A DNA stretch of 64,000 nucleotides from Centropus unirufus (GCA_013397695.1 VYZI01000203.1:597497-661496), one strand, 5' to 3'; numbered from the stretch's first letter, positions 1 to 13,085 are shown. The notes: generated by a model not told the origin, from the letters alone. Translations and numbers: made by a program.

Positions 1-1759
1 CAAATAGAGAGCTATGGGGTTTCTTAACTGGGCAGCTTTGAGAGAAGGCGCGTGGCAACATCTCAATGTGATAATTGTGATAGAAGAGGGAAAAGGAACT
101 AAGTACAGAAACAGGATAGACTAGAATCTCTTAATACAGGGATCAGGGACCTTCTGTTCCCCTCGTTCTGTCATTTTGATGTTGTCATAGACACATTATC
201 CAACAAAGTGACAGCTTCAAAGGATGGCAGGTGAGGGGCTCCTCACACAGTGCCTTCCTGATGAAAACACTGTCTCTGGATCACTGATTAATCAGAGCCA
301 AAGGTTGAAGAGAGACAAATGTCAAAGGCCAGAAATGGCAGAAGGTTCCCTGCTGGGCTCGCAGAAGATGCAGCTGTGGGTACCCTGACCTGCGCACGGC
401 AGCAGCTCCAGCCCAGGGGACACCAAGCAGCACTGGGGAGCTGCGTCCCCCTCTTGCAGAAGAGCTTATTCCATAAACCTGGCTGTGCACTGACACAATT
501 AACGTGATGGGGGGTTTAGAGCTGGGTCACAGCATCCAGGGTTCATGAGTGCGACACAAGGGTCACTCTCCAGTCTCAGAGTGAGGAGGATGGCTGCCAC
601 CCTCAAAGAAAAAAACTGCTTACAGGGAAAAACATATTTACCTCGCTTCTCCAGGAAGGATGTCTAATGTCATCTACATACAGGATTCAAAATTACACAA
701 GCAATAAAGAGCTAATTACGTTCACACTAATGTCTCCAACTGGTCTGGCAACACGGGCTGGCATAGGCCCAGGAAGTTATAGCAGTGAGGTGATCAGGGA
801 CAGGTAACAGCTAAAAATATAGAGAGGGATTAATTAATAATTGATGGTGTAGGTAGAACACCACAGAAAGTATAATTAATACTGAACAAACTTGATATAA
901 CTGCCTTGTTAAAGGCTGATAAAGTGTTCCAGCGCTCTCTAGGATCTGTGTTTTTAAAACTCATGGGATCAGACCCTGCACTAATGTCAATTAGCACAGC
1001 TCGGCTGGGGTCAGCAGAGATGCTGCTTTGGCACCTCAAGAAGTCACGCTGTAACGTGCCCTGACCACATTTCACACAGAAGCCTGCGTGTGTTTGCACA
1101 CAGCTACACCCACATCGCACGCACAGGCACGTCCATTGTGCTCAGGGCACAGTTTCATCCAGAAGGTCTTTTTGCAAACCTTATGAACCAGAACATACCA
1201 CGGAAACCCATACATTAGCGTTCTGAGTCTTACTTCTTAATGACACGAATTGCCAAACACAACCACCCTAACAAGACACAGTCAGAGCCCCGAATATCCC
1301 GGTGAGTGCGTAGCACCTCACTGAGGAACTGCTGGATACAGAAGTCAGAACCAGCACTCACAGCCACCCACAGCGCTATTTCCAAAGCTCAAAAGGACTG
1401 ACAGGCAGAAAAACACTCCATTTGTCTATGAACTTCTCACATGCCAGGGATCTTTTTATCCCCATGACACCTACAGGGTTGGCAATGGTGGCTGATATCC
1501 ACAGCTGCAACAAGCAACACCTGAATGGCAGTAAAACCTAATTACCAAGGATCAACATCATCCCACAGAGATCAAAGAGGCTGAGCTGTTTTCCCCAGAT
1601 TATACAACAGAAGAGAAAGGACCATTTATGACTAACATCAATATCAAGCATTTATTCAAATACTAGACAACTAGATGTAATGCGTACGGATTGTCTTTAG
1701 AGAAAGCAACACTGACAAAAGAATCATATTGAGAGAAAACGACGCCAGCACTGTCAACA
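1..1759. other. Unique-looking non-coding DNA, no gene seen
   Basis: No CR1 or other repeat is recognisable here, and none of the short reading frames (longest about 96 codons on the minus strand at 830-1120) looks like a known protein or has convincing splice signals. Base composition is ordinary for avian intergenic or intronic DNA. The left edge is cut by the window. Confidence 0.6.
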
Positions 1760-2180
1760 TCATAGAATCATAGAACAGTTGGAGTTGGATGGGATTTTAA
1801 AGGCTATCTGGTACCACCCACCTGCCATAGGCAGGGACACCTCCCACTGGATCAGGGGGCTCCAAGCCCCATCCAACCTGACCTTCAACACCTCCAGGGA
1901 TGGGACAGCCACCACTGCCCTGGGCAACCTGGGCCAGGGCCTCCCCACCCTCACAGCAAAACATTTCTCCCTGAGATCTCACCTCAATCTCCCCTCTTTC
2001 AGCTGGAAATCATTCCCCCTCATCCTGTCCCTTCACTTCCTGATCAGGAGCCCTTCCCCTGCTTTCCTGGAGCCCCTTTCAGGGCTGAGAGCTGCTCTGA
2101 GGTCTCCCTGCAACCTTCTCTTATCCAGGCTGAACAACCCTGGTCCTCTCGGTTTGTCCCTACAAGGAGCCCTCCCCTCT
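1760..2180 (-). mobile_element. CR1 LINE 3' fragment, 5'-truncated
   Basis: The plus strand begins with two reverse-complemented CR1 octamers (TCATAGAATCATAGAA, from 1760) and continues through the antisense CR1 3' UTR: the CAGGGACACCTCCCACTGG box near 1832, then the CCAACCTGACCTTCAACACC, GCAGCCACC-type and CTGGGCAACCTGGGCC boxes. The element therefore runs on the minus strand with its 3' end at low coordinate. About 420 bp survive and no reverse-transcriptase coding part is present, the usual outcome of 5' truncation during target-primed reverse transcription. The intact octamer tail makes this one of the better preserved copies here. Open frames of 60-137 codons inside it are antisense shadows. 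Confidence 0.95.
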
Positions 2181-2840
2181 TCTTACCATTAATCCCGAGA
2201 TTGCTTGACCACTCGTGTCTGCCGTGGCTCCTGTGCCGATGCTTTTGCTTAGGAATCTGAACTGCAATGATCATTTCCTAGCTCGGTCTTATTGACAACT
2301 ATTCCAGACCCTAAGCCTGGGCTTTCAAGCGGTTTCAAAGAGAACTTGATGGGGCTATGAACAAGCTTCAGAAAATTCCACTAATCAAGCTCAACAGAAA
2401 GGCCAGTGTGGTTCTGAGCAATTCTTCCCTTGACTTTGAGGGGCGCCCGGAAACACCAGCTGACATTTCTCAGGTACACCAGAGCTCTGAATCTGGGAGC
2501 AATAAACACCCCCTTATTCCACATGGCTTCTCAAGATGACCGGCATGCAGGACTCCTTAATCCTACCAGTGACTTTGCTCTCCCCTTGAAGGGGAGCAAG
2601 ACATACCTGACAAGGCCAGTGTGAGGATTAATTAGGCAGTATTTGTGAAGTGCTTTGAGCATGAAAAACCCAAGCTCTCTGTGCCTCTGTTTACACATCT
2701 GTTAAGTATCATAATACCTACCCAAGAGGGTTGACAGTAAGCTTATTTATTTTTTGTTTGCAAAGCACTCAGATCTGAGATGGAAAATGCTGTGGAAATA
2801 TTGTTTATTGTTAGTGAGCAGACGTGCATGGGAAACTTCT
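2181..2840. other. Non-coding spacer between two CR1 copies
   Basis: AT-richer DNA around 2630-2800, no repeat recognised and no supported gene. Short overlapping frames at 2357-2624 show no protein-like features. Confidence 0.5.
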
Positions 2841-3365
2841 TAGAATCACAGAAGTTTGGGTTGGAAGGGACCTCAAAGCCCATCCCCAGTTCCAACCCCC
2901 TGCTACCACGAGCAGGGACATCTTCCATTGGGCCAGAGGGCTCCAAGCCCCATCCAACCTGGCCTTCAACACCTCCAGGGATGGGGCAGCCACCACTGCT
3001 CTGGGCAAACTAAGTCAGGGCCTCCTCATCCTCACAACAAAGCATTTCTTCCTAAGATCTCATCTCAGTCTCCCTTTTCGGAGCTGAAAAACCATACCCC
3101 CTCATCCTACCCCTTCACTCCCTGACCAAAAGCCCCTCCCCAGCTTTCCTGGAGCCCATTTTCAGTATTGGAAGCTGCTCCAAGGTCTCCCTCTTCTCCA
3201 GGGTGAACAACCCCCATCTCTCTTAGCTTCTCCTTGGATGGGAAGTGTCCTGGCCCACAGATCATCTTCATGGTCTCCTCTGGACTTGCTCCAACAGCTC
3301 CATGTCCTTCCTGTGCTGAGGACTCCAGAACTGAACACAGGGCTCCAGGTACTCTTGGCCACCTC
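2841..3365 (-). mobile_element. CR1 LINE 3' fragment, longest in the window
   Basis: Begins on the plus strand with TAGAATCACAGAAGTTTGGG, a decayed octamer plus the antisense GGTTGGAAGGGACCT box, and keeps antisense CR1 similarity for about 525 bp. The far end includes the GAACACAGGGCTCCAGGTACTC-like block at about 3330-3355, typical of the upstream part of the CR1 3' region. The element lies on the minus strand, is 5'-truncated and has no complete ORF2. It may share a subfamily with the copy at 1760. Confidence 0.95.
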
Positions 3366-6300
3366 TAGATTCCAAGAATAAAGTGGGAAAAAATGAGGGC
3401 CAGTTCTCAATCCAAGACCAGCTTCTTTGGGTTCTCAGGGAATCAGTGAAGTAGGTGCGGATGAACCAGATTTGTTTTAACCACGATAAGAGAGGATTCC
3501 AGCCATTACTGATACAATGGGTCACTGCACCGCTGCAGCACAGGGGCTGGTGAAACCAGCACCCACAAGTGTGTTTTGGAGGACAAAACCCTAGCCATTC
3601 ATGGAACAGCAAGGAAAGCTTTTTCAAACACTATGTGCAGCTCCTTCCTGGGAATATGAACCACAATGGCTTTAATGTAATCACCATAAACTAACGGCTG
3701 CTCAAAGGGGTTGGCTTTCATCATGGGGCACTGCCATGTGCCTTCAAGCTCCCAAGGCAATCAGTGATAGAGGTAACGGTAGGAGGGCAATGGCTGCCTC
3801 TTGTTCTTTCACAGAGCGAAATGCATCTTCCTTCTGGAGACATCTCACCCCACCGAATCCTCCTCTCCTCGGCATAATGAGGGCATCGCTCTTTGCGGGT
3901 AGTTTTTGAAGTAGCTAATTATGCTGTGCTGTGGGAAGCTGTTGCACATTCCTCATGTTCTGGGTGATCCAAGAGAGTTTAACTAGGAATAATGGGACAC
4001 AACTGTGCACAGAATATATTAAGCTGAGAAACAGGCAAAGCCTCCTGGCAGGGATGCAGACACATTAGGTGGGGTCTGATGAGAAGCAGGAAAGGGATGG
4101 TTTTATGCTGGACGGGACACTGAAGCAGTAAGTGAACAAACCCCCATGGGTGTAATGGCTTTTCTTGATCTCTTATGGGACACAATATTGAGAAATACCT
4201 TTCATAGGAGAGAGAGAAAGTAATGACATCTTCTATTTATACAACTACAAATTGGTGCACAGTGCACCTTGTTGCTGGAATGAGAGGCAAAGCAGTCATG
4301 AAATGAGAGCCTGGAATAAAGAGCATTAACCAGGCTTGGAAATAGAAGACAAAGACTGTGCATTAACTGAGCTAGGGCAGAGGATCAGTAATTAGCCTTT
4401 GCCTCATCTTATTCCAAAAACCCCAGAGGCAGAGAAGGAGCTAGAACATAGAAGAACTTAACTGAACTCTCCTGCTCCAGAGGGACCAACCTCACTGCAA
4501 AGTCAAAGGATGGCTCCTTTCCACAATACTGGACAGACTTGCAATAGGTACCGGGAGCTCTTCAAGTTCAGTTACTTTCAAGTTCTAACAAGACTTGATA
4601 GCAATGAACACAAAGGAGTTCAGGAGTTTGTGTCCAAGAGTTATGCTGCACCCTGCACCCAATACAGACCCTTGCAGAACAAGGCCAAGGATGGAGAAGA
4701 AGCTATCTAAAAGCTGCCGTTTCTTCCAGATTATGTCTGGAAGGAAGAAATCCTCTTTTTCCTCCTTAACTTCATTATTTTTTTTCTTCATGTCAAAACA
4801 CTTTTTTATTCTTGACAAAATACACAAGTATCAGTAATGCATCAGTGTTTGCTAATGAAAAGAGTAGAAAATCCATTCTAGTATATATATGCTCTTTTCT
4901 CTTCCTTCCACTGATACTTCTGACAGGCTCTTTTACAATCACTTAACAGAGCAAATTCCTGTCTCAAACCACTGACCTGTGTTTGGATTTTTTGCAGGTC
5001 ATTCTTATCTGTGCTCGAATGCAAATGCTTTTATCAAGTCAGCCCTTCATGTCTTGAAATGATGCAGTTCTCCAGGAGAGCCAATCAGATGGGCTCAGAC
5101 GGATTTTAGGATGAGATTCCAGCAGGGCTGGGGACAATCAACAAATCGGGACTTAGCTTCCTAAGGCTTTATGTTTGTCTGTTTATTTAACATGAAAGAC
5201 AGAGCAGCCCATTTGAATACCACAGGATTAGCAAGGATAAACCTGAGCAGCACGGTTTAACAACCTCAGAGCCATAAACCAGAAGTGGGAGCCTTTGTGA
5301 GCTCCAGGCAAGCACCGCACCACAGCAGGAGGAGAGATGGAGCTGACCTGCCTTCCTGCATCCCAGGGAGGCCCAGGAAATCAGGGACCTTCAGCTCAAA
5401 GCCGTGTACACAGCTAAATAAGAACCTGTGCTACAAAAATGCCATCGTTCAGTGCCTCCCTTTTCTGACAGAGCCGAGTGTCAGGCTGATGTGGTCTCCA
5501 GGACTTTTAATTCCCAATATCTTCGTCATACACGATGGTTCACAAGTGAACGAGACACACAAGAGAGCAGGATCACAGCAGCTCTGCTTCCTTTTGTGAC
5601 CAAGCTAAAAACATGAGAGCACAAATAGACTGAGCCACGCTTTGTGCAGGTCACTTCCCCAGATCAGGGCCTACAAGATTCCCTAATAAAAACCCACAGT
5701 GGAAATAAAAACACAGCCCCATGGAGGCCCTTGCAACACCTGAACACCTCTACCTGCCTGAGCTGATCTGCACCTCTTGCTCCCCACCCCAAGGAAAGGA
5801 GGGTGCGAGGCAGTGAGTGAACAGAACGGGTTATTTTCATGTCATATGCATTTCAGGCTTTGCCTGAGGCACTCAAAGATAGTCTGCAAAGCTGTCTGGA
5901 ATCCCTCGGTGTTTATTAGCAGCTGTCGGTCCCAGCAAGTGGCAGTGATAATGAAGAGTCTACTGGAAGAGTGAATTCTAACAAAACCAGTCAGGAAGAT
6001 CCCGAGTGATAGAGCCAGCTCCACAGAGCAACAGCAGCGCTGGGCTCGGGGTCCTCACCCTCCAGGTGGTCCCAGCAAAGACAGGAGCTGCATCCAGTCC
6101 CTTGCCTCGCCCTCAGCTTTGCAAGGTCTGAGTGTCAAGCTTTGGCAATGGATGAAGAATGAGGACACAAGTGCCTGCCCACAGCCTCTCTCCTCAGGTG
6201 GACTCAGCAGGGAGAAGTTCCCTTGTAGAGCAAGAGCTGCTACAAAAACAACAATTTATCACCACACAGAAAGAGCCATGTTTAAAAGGGGGAAAAAATC

Positions 6301-9300
6301 CACCAAGACAGCAACATTGCTCTCTTCCTACCAGGCCTCACACTCTACTCTCTCTACGATATTTCTTCTTGCAACACCCTCAAAGGGAAAAGACAATAAG
6401 AAACCAATACTCAGAAAATCCTGTATCACTTGGAGCGACGTTCAGGCAGCTTAAATACCATATTTTCTGTCAGTTGGCTCCAGTTTTCACAAGTGTCTTC
6501 ACCATTAAACTTGAGCCCAGAGCTCTGGTTTTGGGCAGGTCCCCTGGCAGCATGGAGCACATCAGGGCTCGCTAACCACCGGGCTGTCCTTCCCCACCAG
6601 CCTCCAGCGCATTTTCAAAATACCTCTTCAGATAAAATGCATTGGACAGGATCATAAATTCCATCTAAATAAGAATTAATGATACTAATAAGGAAGAGAA
6701 CCCACAAATCTTCAGCGAAACCAATAAGTATTTTGGGAGACAAATGACTCTATTACTGAGGCTATCGGAGAAGCCCTGAACCATAGCCACAGCGAGTACA
6801 AAGCAATGGTGCTCACCGAAGCTAAGGGAATGCTGCCAGTTTGCTTCCCCAGAAGACCCTTGAGCGTTTCAAAAGAGCCTTCCGTGGCTGTACATGGGCT
6901 TTGCTTGTCCCCAAGTCATTATAAATGACAATAAGTAATCACCGCTCTATCACAGCCAAGGTTATGCGATTTGCTTCATGTTGTACAATCAACAGGGAAT
7001 TAAAAAAGTAAAACACAACAAAATAGAACCCAAACCTTCCTTGCAAGGCAGTGTAAGGGTCAGCTATCCTAACCTACACCCTCCAGTCTTTACCATGCAG
7101 GAACCAGGACCATCAGAGAGCTACAACTTTTGTTCCAGCAACACAACACCTGGTTGCAGCTCCAAAAGCTTCCTTTAAAGTGTGGGGAAGGCAGAGGAAA
7201 GGGGAGAGTAGGAAAAAGTCACTATCCCCCTCCTATTCACTGCCCCTTCTCACTAGTGAAGTTCCAGACACAAAACCAATTTCTATGATTACAAATAACA
7301 TCTTTCCCATCATCTGCAACGTCCCAGTAACTTCACACATCAAAGGCCTCACCTCCTTGCCTGAAATTTTCCATGGAAATAAGGAAAATTCTCAGCTCTA
7401 TTCCCATGTGCACAGTATTAAGCAAAACGGATTCCTCAAGATATCTCTATCTGCCACTTTTGGCTATTTGGGGGAGTGAATGCCTCGATTGTACAATAAC
7501 TGATGGGCAGAGGCAGACAGGTGATTGGCAGGGTAATTGAAGCAGTGTCCCGGTGGTGATGAAGGGAACACGTAGCATCTGTATTATCCTGAAGGTCTCC
7601 GCTATCGAATCTTCCCTCTCGCACTGCCTGGATACAGCCCTTCAGTGCCCAAACAATCCAAACACAAAGGCAAGTGAAGAGCAGAAATCCTAAAGCCCCA
7701 TCACAGAGCAGGAGTGGAAGAAGCTCTCCCAGTGTGGCAGACCTGGGCAGGGCTGCCACGTGAGAGAAACATCCATACGTTCACGTTCCCCTCAAAAAGC
7801 ATCTACTGAGTGTACACTTAGACATCCAACTAAAAACCAGTGTATGCACATGTTTGTGCATGCACGCACACACAACATGTGGTAACGCAGAGCTGTGTGT
7901 TCCTGTGCCACATGACTGGAAAGCTTTGAATCCAAAGCAGGATCCAGCTGGTCGGAGAACACGCAGCCCTTGGGTCTACAACAACGTCTCTGGTCTGGTC
8001 CAGTGAGGTCTCCTGTCTGAGATTCCCCAGGAGTTTTCTCACCCCAGACTTTAGGGAAGCCCACACAGGCTCACTCTGGACACTGTGGTGGATTCAGAGG
8101 CACAAAGGGGCTTCTGAGCACAGCCACTTGCTGAGTCAGCAGCAGAAGACAAAGGTTGTGTCCTCTCCCTGCCAGAGGTTTCCAAGCCTTCCTCCACCTG
8201 CCCCTGCTGGAGGGAGGGCTGCAGAACAGAGGGTCCCTATCACACTATTAAAAATACAAATGAAAATAGCTCCTGAGCTCATCCATTTTCCAAGTAGCTA
8301 ATTTGTCCCCCAGGGAACCAGCACTCTCTCTTCTGTTATAAAAATAACAAAAAGTGATGAATGACCCTCACTGCTCAGGATGGGAAGCAGCAGCTTTTTC
8401 CAGCCTGAGATAAATTACTGCTGTCACAGCAGGTAGCACAGCGATTTACCCACAATATACCCAGGCCAGCTCCTCGGCGACCTGGCTTTACCGGCCTCGC
8501 TTATCTCATCTCCAAAGATTTTTGTCTTGTTTAAAATCAAAACGAGACCAATTGGAGAACAAGAGGCGAGGCTGGGGCTGCTGGAAGCCCTGGCCAGGGA
8601 CACGAGGAGAGGCGTTTACATCACCCTGTGCTTTCTGTTACGAGTGGACATCATAACGGAACCCATTGCAGTGCACAAAGCCAGACTCCATCACTCCCAC
8701 CAAATCCACAGCACCTCCGTACATTCCTAAGCGCCATCTATTGGCATTTCTTCCTATTAACTTGCTGCTAACCCCTGCGCAAGCAGCAGCCTCTTTACAG
8801 GCAGCAACTGGAAGATTTGTGACTCGGAAAAGCCAACAGCACACAGGAGACACCAGCCCAGCCCTCAGTGCCAGGTTTGGAAAGGGCTGGGTGAGTTTTT
8901 TCCTGATTCTATCTGGAACACCCGTTACCTGCCAGCCACGTACATCCCTACACCCACCCCAAATTAATAGATTCATTTATTCAGAACAGGGAATTGATAG
9001 ATCTAGTTCTATTTTCTTTTCATAAGCCTTCCTCCCCAAGCTACATTTCTCTTTTCATTAACGCGCTGATGGAGGAATAAACTTTTAACTCTGAGGATCA
9101 GACCTGTCAGCCACAATCCCCTCTGCTCCCCAGGCAGGGAAGGAGCTGAGTGGAGGGGGGCTCCCAGCTAAGGAAGAAGGCTCAGCAGGTTGGAAAATTG
9201 CTGCAGCCAACCACGGGCATGCGAGCGTAGTTCACTTCATTCTGCAGCCACTTCTGCCCTGGGAGGTTTTAAAGTTGTTCATTTGCAGCATCTAATGCAG

Positions 9301-10733
9301 AGCATGCTGCAAAACCCCTCTTAGGGGTAGAAATGCACCCTGAGGGAATGAGAGGACAGACACAAACAGAGCAGGGAGAAAGGTCTGAAAAGAAGGAATT
9401 CTAATATCTATGGGAGAAGGGAAAACCTGGTCTTATGGGCAGAGAAACCACTAGAAAGTTTAATTAAAGAACTGAAAGCATCTTTTGCATAGAGTTAATG
9501 AGCCTGTCCTCAGTTATATCTTTGCAATTGGGCTTGCTGGACTTGGGCGAGCGTTCCTTGGGGCTCCCAAACAAGGACACAAGAAGCACAGGCTACACTC
9601 TTCCACTGCACATAAAAGCAGCCACTGCTCAGATAGAGCTTTTCTCCCATTCCACACACAGCTTTCCACACGTACGGATGGGTGCTATGGCAGCGTCTAC
9701 ACAAAATACACACACACTCATCTCTAGGTTTTCCTTAACCACAAATATGCTTTACAGATGAGGCAAACGTCTAAGGGAAATCTATTGATACCCATCAAGT
9801 CTCTCATGTCCCCACTCTGTTCACTCATGGTGGACATTGAAGGATCCCTAGCAGAAACAATGCACAATGCCCTTCCGAAGCCAGTTCCTTCCCCTTGTTC
9901 CAGTTCTTCATTCCAGTTTAACAATTTAAGGCTGGATGATGAACTTGGTGCAAGCCGAGGCCAGTCAAGCTCTGATCAATAGTATTTGACAGGAGAGCAA
10001 CCAGCCCTTTTCCACTCTTCCATTTAACTTAGGGCCTTCCTATCCCTGTTCTACAATAAAGGGAAAGGATTCAAAACGCTCTCCTGGAGGGTATGGGCTG
10101 CATAGCAGCTGGCATTGTCATCTTGCAAATGAGAGCAGCACTGGGTTTATCCGCACAAACAAGAAAAACCCCTTGAGAGTTTGGAGTTCAGGTCTGAGTC
10201 ATCGCCACAAATCCAGGCAACTAATGTGAGCCTGAACCAAATTATTACGAGAATAATAATTCTGAGGCTGGAGAGTATTTCTGCACAGGAGCTGCGAGAC
10301 CCAAGGAGAGAGGCCAACAGAACCCCCCAGACACATCAAGGAGCCAGTGGAAGCATGTGATTTTAAATCAATTTTCTCATCAAGACAAATTGTTCTTACC
10401 AGAGAGAAATGCAATGTCCCAAGCATGAAAGCTAAGGTGTTAATTCCTGTGTAAATAGAGTGTGAAATGGCTCAACATCAGATGGGGTTTCTACCCACTT
10501 TGCTAATTAGGTTCTCTCCTAGCTTGCTCTTCACATTGTATTCCACATCGGTGCAAACTGCATCAGGACAGGGCTCTGCTTCACGAAGCAACGCAGAATT
10601 TTTAGACTTGAGTGGAAAATTTGCCAGAGGCTGCATTGTCAGAAAGGGGGAAAAAAACTAACATATGATACACCAGCATTTCTATAGTTATTTTTTATAG
10701 TCATACATCAAAAATCCTACTTGGGGCTTACAG
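3366..10733. other. Long CR1-free non-coding stretch
   Basis: No gene or known mobile element could be supported. A small hairpin with 7 bp arms sits at 7844-7861 beside a CA-rich run (7862-7880). A short AT run lies near 4885. The 107-codon minus-strand frame ending at 7436 has a hydrophobic stretch, but its composition is unremarkable and no splice context is seen. The stretch could contain conserved non-coding elements that only a cross-species alignment would show. Confidence 0.5.
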
Positions 10734-10825
10734 ACATGGACAAACCCAAGAAAACAAAGATCAAGGTCACTGTTATCAACCAGCCGTTAGGTGACCCTCA
10801 ACGGATGGAGCACACTGACATTTTA
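10734..10825 (+). other. Candidate small first coding exon (weak)
   Basis: An acceptor-like CTTACAG ends at 10733. Two bases later an ATG (10736) has G at both -3 and +4, a strong Kozak context. Exactly 30 codons follow before a good donor, GTAAGA, at 10826, so a following intron would be phase 0. The peptide starts MDKPKKTKIK and is lysine-rich and protein-like. Unspliced, the frame stops at 10874-10876 after running into poly-T. The pyrimidine tract before the acceptor is poor and I do not recognise the protein. A chance open frame is quite possible. Confidence 0.15.
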
Positions 10826-11659
10826 GTAAGAAAACCTTTCTGTATTTCCCCCATGCTAATTTTTTTTTTGTGCTAATTTGACTTTTTTTTTAGCTGTTTT
10901 CTGAAGCCAAGTACCACTGCAGCTGGAGTGCCCTTGGGGTTAGCTCACATGCAAGGGTGCAAGCAGGACACAGCGACTACGGATCATGCAAGTATCTCAG
11001 CTCACTTGGCAAATACCGGTGGCCCCAATAGCCCTGCTATTAACCCAAATGAACACTTGTTTTTCCCTGTGTGGGCTCTGCAGCCCTCCCCAAGCTGTAG
11101 TGGTTTGGTTTTAGCAGGATCTGGAAAGGCTGGAGATCTGGCCGCAGCCTGCTGGAGTTACTGGTGTGAAGCGTTACCTGCAGGGGTGGTTGGCATGAAT
11201 TCAGTTCTTCATTTGCCACAGTAACTTCCACCCTGAGCAGCACCACTGCTACAGCTCTCACGGGAAGCAAGAGAGACAGGACAATGCCACCATCGCCTTT
11301 GATGGCCAGTTTACTGTTTCCTTATCAGTTACCACTGTGAGCCCCCTCTGGAAATTCCAGAACAGAGCAGGGCTTCGGACCTTCCCAGTGCCTTCCAGGG
11401 CAAATACATCAAGAGGTGCAAGGAGCAGATATGCTCATTTATCCTGATATGCTGCCTAGCACGGGCCAGAGATCTCCCCTGTCCCAACATCTGCTGAAGG
11501 GGGTGCAGACTCCTGGAAAATCATCTGAACCTGATAGAAAGTCTGCATTCACACAGAATCCATTACAGCCCAGGTCAGGTTTTCTAGCAATTAATTATCC
11601 TCAGAAACAAAAATATGTATCATCTTGGCTTGAATTTCTTTCAACTGAGCTCCTTACCC
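10826..11659. other. Non-coding stretch with a duplicated T-run motif
   Basis: Two imperfect copies of a GCTAAT-plus-T-run motif lie at about 10855-10895. No gene is supported after that. The remaining DNA has moderate GC and no repeat I recognise. Confidence 0.4.
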
Positions 11660-11860
11660 CTGGACTCACTCTTGTTTTATCCCAGAGAAGCAGAAAGAAA
11701 ATTAGCTTTATTGACTTACAGCAAGTTACTCTTCATTTATCCCAGGTATACAAGAAGAGCTCGGCCCCACTGGAGTTACCGCTGATTTACAATAGGTAAG
11801 TAGGTACACAATTACTTCTGGTGATTTACAGCCCAGTTACCTGTTATTTATTCTAGGTAT
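11660..11860 (+). repeat. Degenerate tandem repeat, 50-61 bp period
   Basis: Three copies of a 25-base box start at 11724, 11774 and 11835. Each opens with AGTTAC, has ATTTA in the middle and ends in AGGTA, with identical internal spacing. A fourth, more decayed copy precedes them around 11660-11690 (ACTCTTGTTTTATCCCAG). The middle unit, with GGCCCCACTGGAGTTACC before it, resembles from memory an old repeat motif widespread in turtle, crocodile and bird DNA. Its database name is not known to me. Confidence 0.5.
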
Positions 11861-11864
11861 TTAA

Positions 11865-12030
11865 GGGTATATCCACATGGGGGCCCTAAGGAAAATTAAA
11901 CCAAATTAATTTTAAAGCAGATTAGTTAAACTGTGTTAGACCATGACACAAACCCTCCTCTTCAGAATTAAAAAGGCCTTAATTCATTTTAGTTCATCTT
12001 AACTCCTTCCCCAGTGAGAATAAACTCATC
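11865..12030. repeat. Possible ancient foldback (MITE-like) element
   Basis: The block is rich in TTAA and TTAGTT motifs. Its left arm (near 11895-11935) and right arm (near 11975-12000) look loosely like reverse complements of each other. This recalls old foldback DNA elements in amniote genomes, but arms, ends and target-site duplications are too decayed to define by eye. Confidence 0.22.
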
Positions 12031-12855
12031 CCAAGTGGTGGTACCAGGGAATCACACTGACCTAGGAGGGGGAAAGTGAGCCCTGCTCGTTTGAGAGGTG
12101 ATCACTGCTGCTTTACGCAGGGAAGAAAGGAGTAAATTCCACTGAGCCCAGTGGTGTGAAACCTCTGACTTGCACTTGAGTCCTTATGCTCCAGGCAGGT
12201 TAAAGAATGACAAAGAGTAACCACAGTTTTATTAATTCCAGCCTTTTGGGTTCCCCAGCCTGCTCTGAAGTGGCTCTTTCAGAGGTTGGTACAATGGGGC
12301 TATTAGACTTTATTTAATGTTTCTGTTTCAAGTCCTCTGTTTTAACTGTGTGATCTCTCCTCCCAGAGCTCCGTTTTTTTCTTGGAGTGCAAGGCTGAGG
12401 AGGCACCAGGGTGCCACAGAGCACCCCAGCAATAACTGTTCTGTTGTAGCCCACGTGGCAGGGACAGAGGATGCTGACTTGAGGCTCTGGGAGAGGAGGG
12501 AATGACCTGTGCCTGCACTGGCTTCTGGCCACACCACAATCCCCAATATCTTGCAGCCCTGGGACAAGATCCAATGCCTCAAGAAGGGCAGAAGGAACTA
12601 TGTGAGCTGCAAAGGCTCTCCCAGCAACACTCGATTTGAGAATAAACCCATCCAATGTACACAGAATTCCTTAGAGACACCTTCTCCTCGAAGGCCTAGC
12701 ACCCTTCCCCTTGCAGGAAAGGCAGTGCCACCCCAGGCCTGAACCGAAGTGAGAGGGGAGACATCAAGGTGCGAGAGCCTTTGCCGCCAGCTGAGAGGCA
12801 GAAGCAGCACAGAGCTGACCATAGGAAAGCTCCATTCCCTGCACCTTTCACTTAT
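12031..12855. other. Non-coding, moderately GC-rich, no gene seen
   Basis: Overlapping short frames on both strands at 12314-12742 come from locally GC-richer sequence. None has recognisable domains or splice signals. Confidence 0.4.
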
Positions 12856-13085
12856 ACGTCCTTCTGCTCCTTTAATCGTTCCTGTTCCACGTCCTCCTCT
12901 CTCCTTCCCTTCACTCTCACATGATGCTTTTCTTCTCTCAAGCTCTCTCCTTGACCACCTCTGCTCACACGTCTTCTTTCTTGGGCAAGAGAGCAAAATC
13001 TCCTCCTTTCCTCTTCACTTACCCTGCTTTTATCTTATATCTCATCTTTTCTTGGTGACCTTTTCCCTCTCCCTGGTGTTCTCCC
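12856..13085 (+). repeat. Pyrimidine-rich tract of about 200 bases
   Basis: The plus strand is strongly C+T biased, with CTCCTT-, CTTTTCTTCTCTC- and CCTCCTTTCCTCTT-type runs. A 146-codon open frame across it (12749-13189) follows from the shortage of purines, and so of stop codons, rather than from coding. Such tracts can arise from polypyrimidine microsatellites. Confidence 0.6.

Noticed and set aside
2856..3125. Repeated peptides containing SPIQPGLEHLQGWG-like motifs at several loci, looking like a gene family
   Set aside because: All lie inside CR1 fragments, on the strand opposite to the element. They are antisense translations of the CR1 3' UTR.
7844..7880. Small hairpin beside a CA-rich run
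   Set aside because: CA/TG-rich simple sequence forms such hairpins readily. Arms are only 7 bp.
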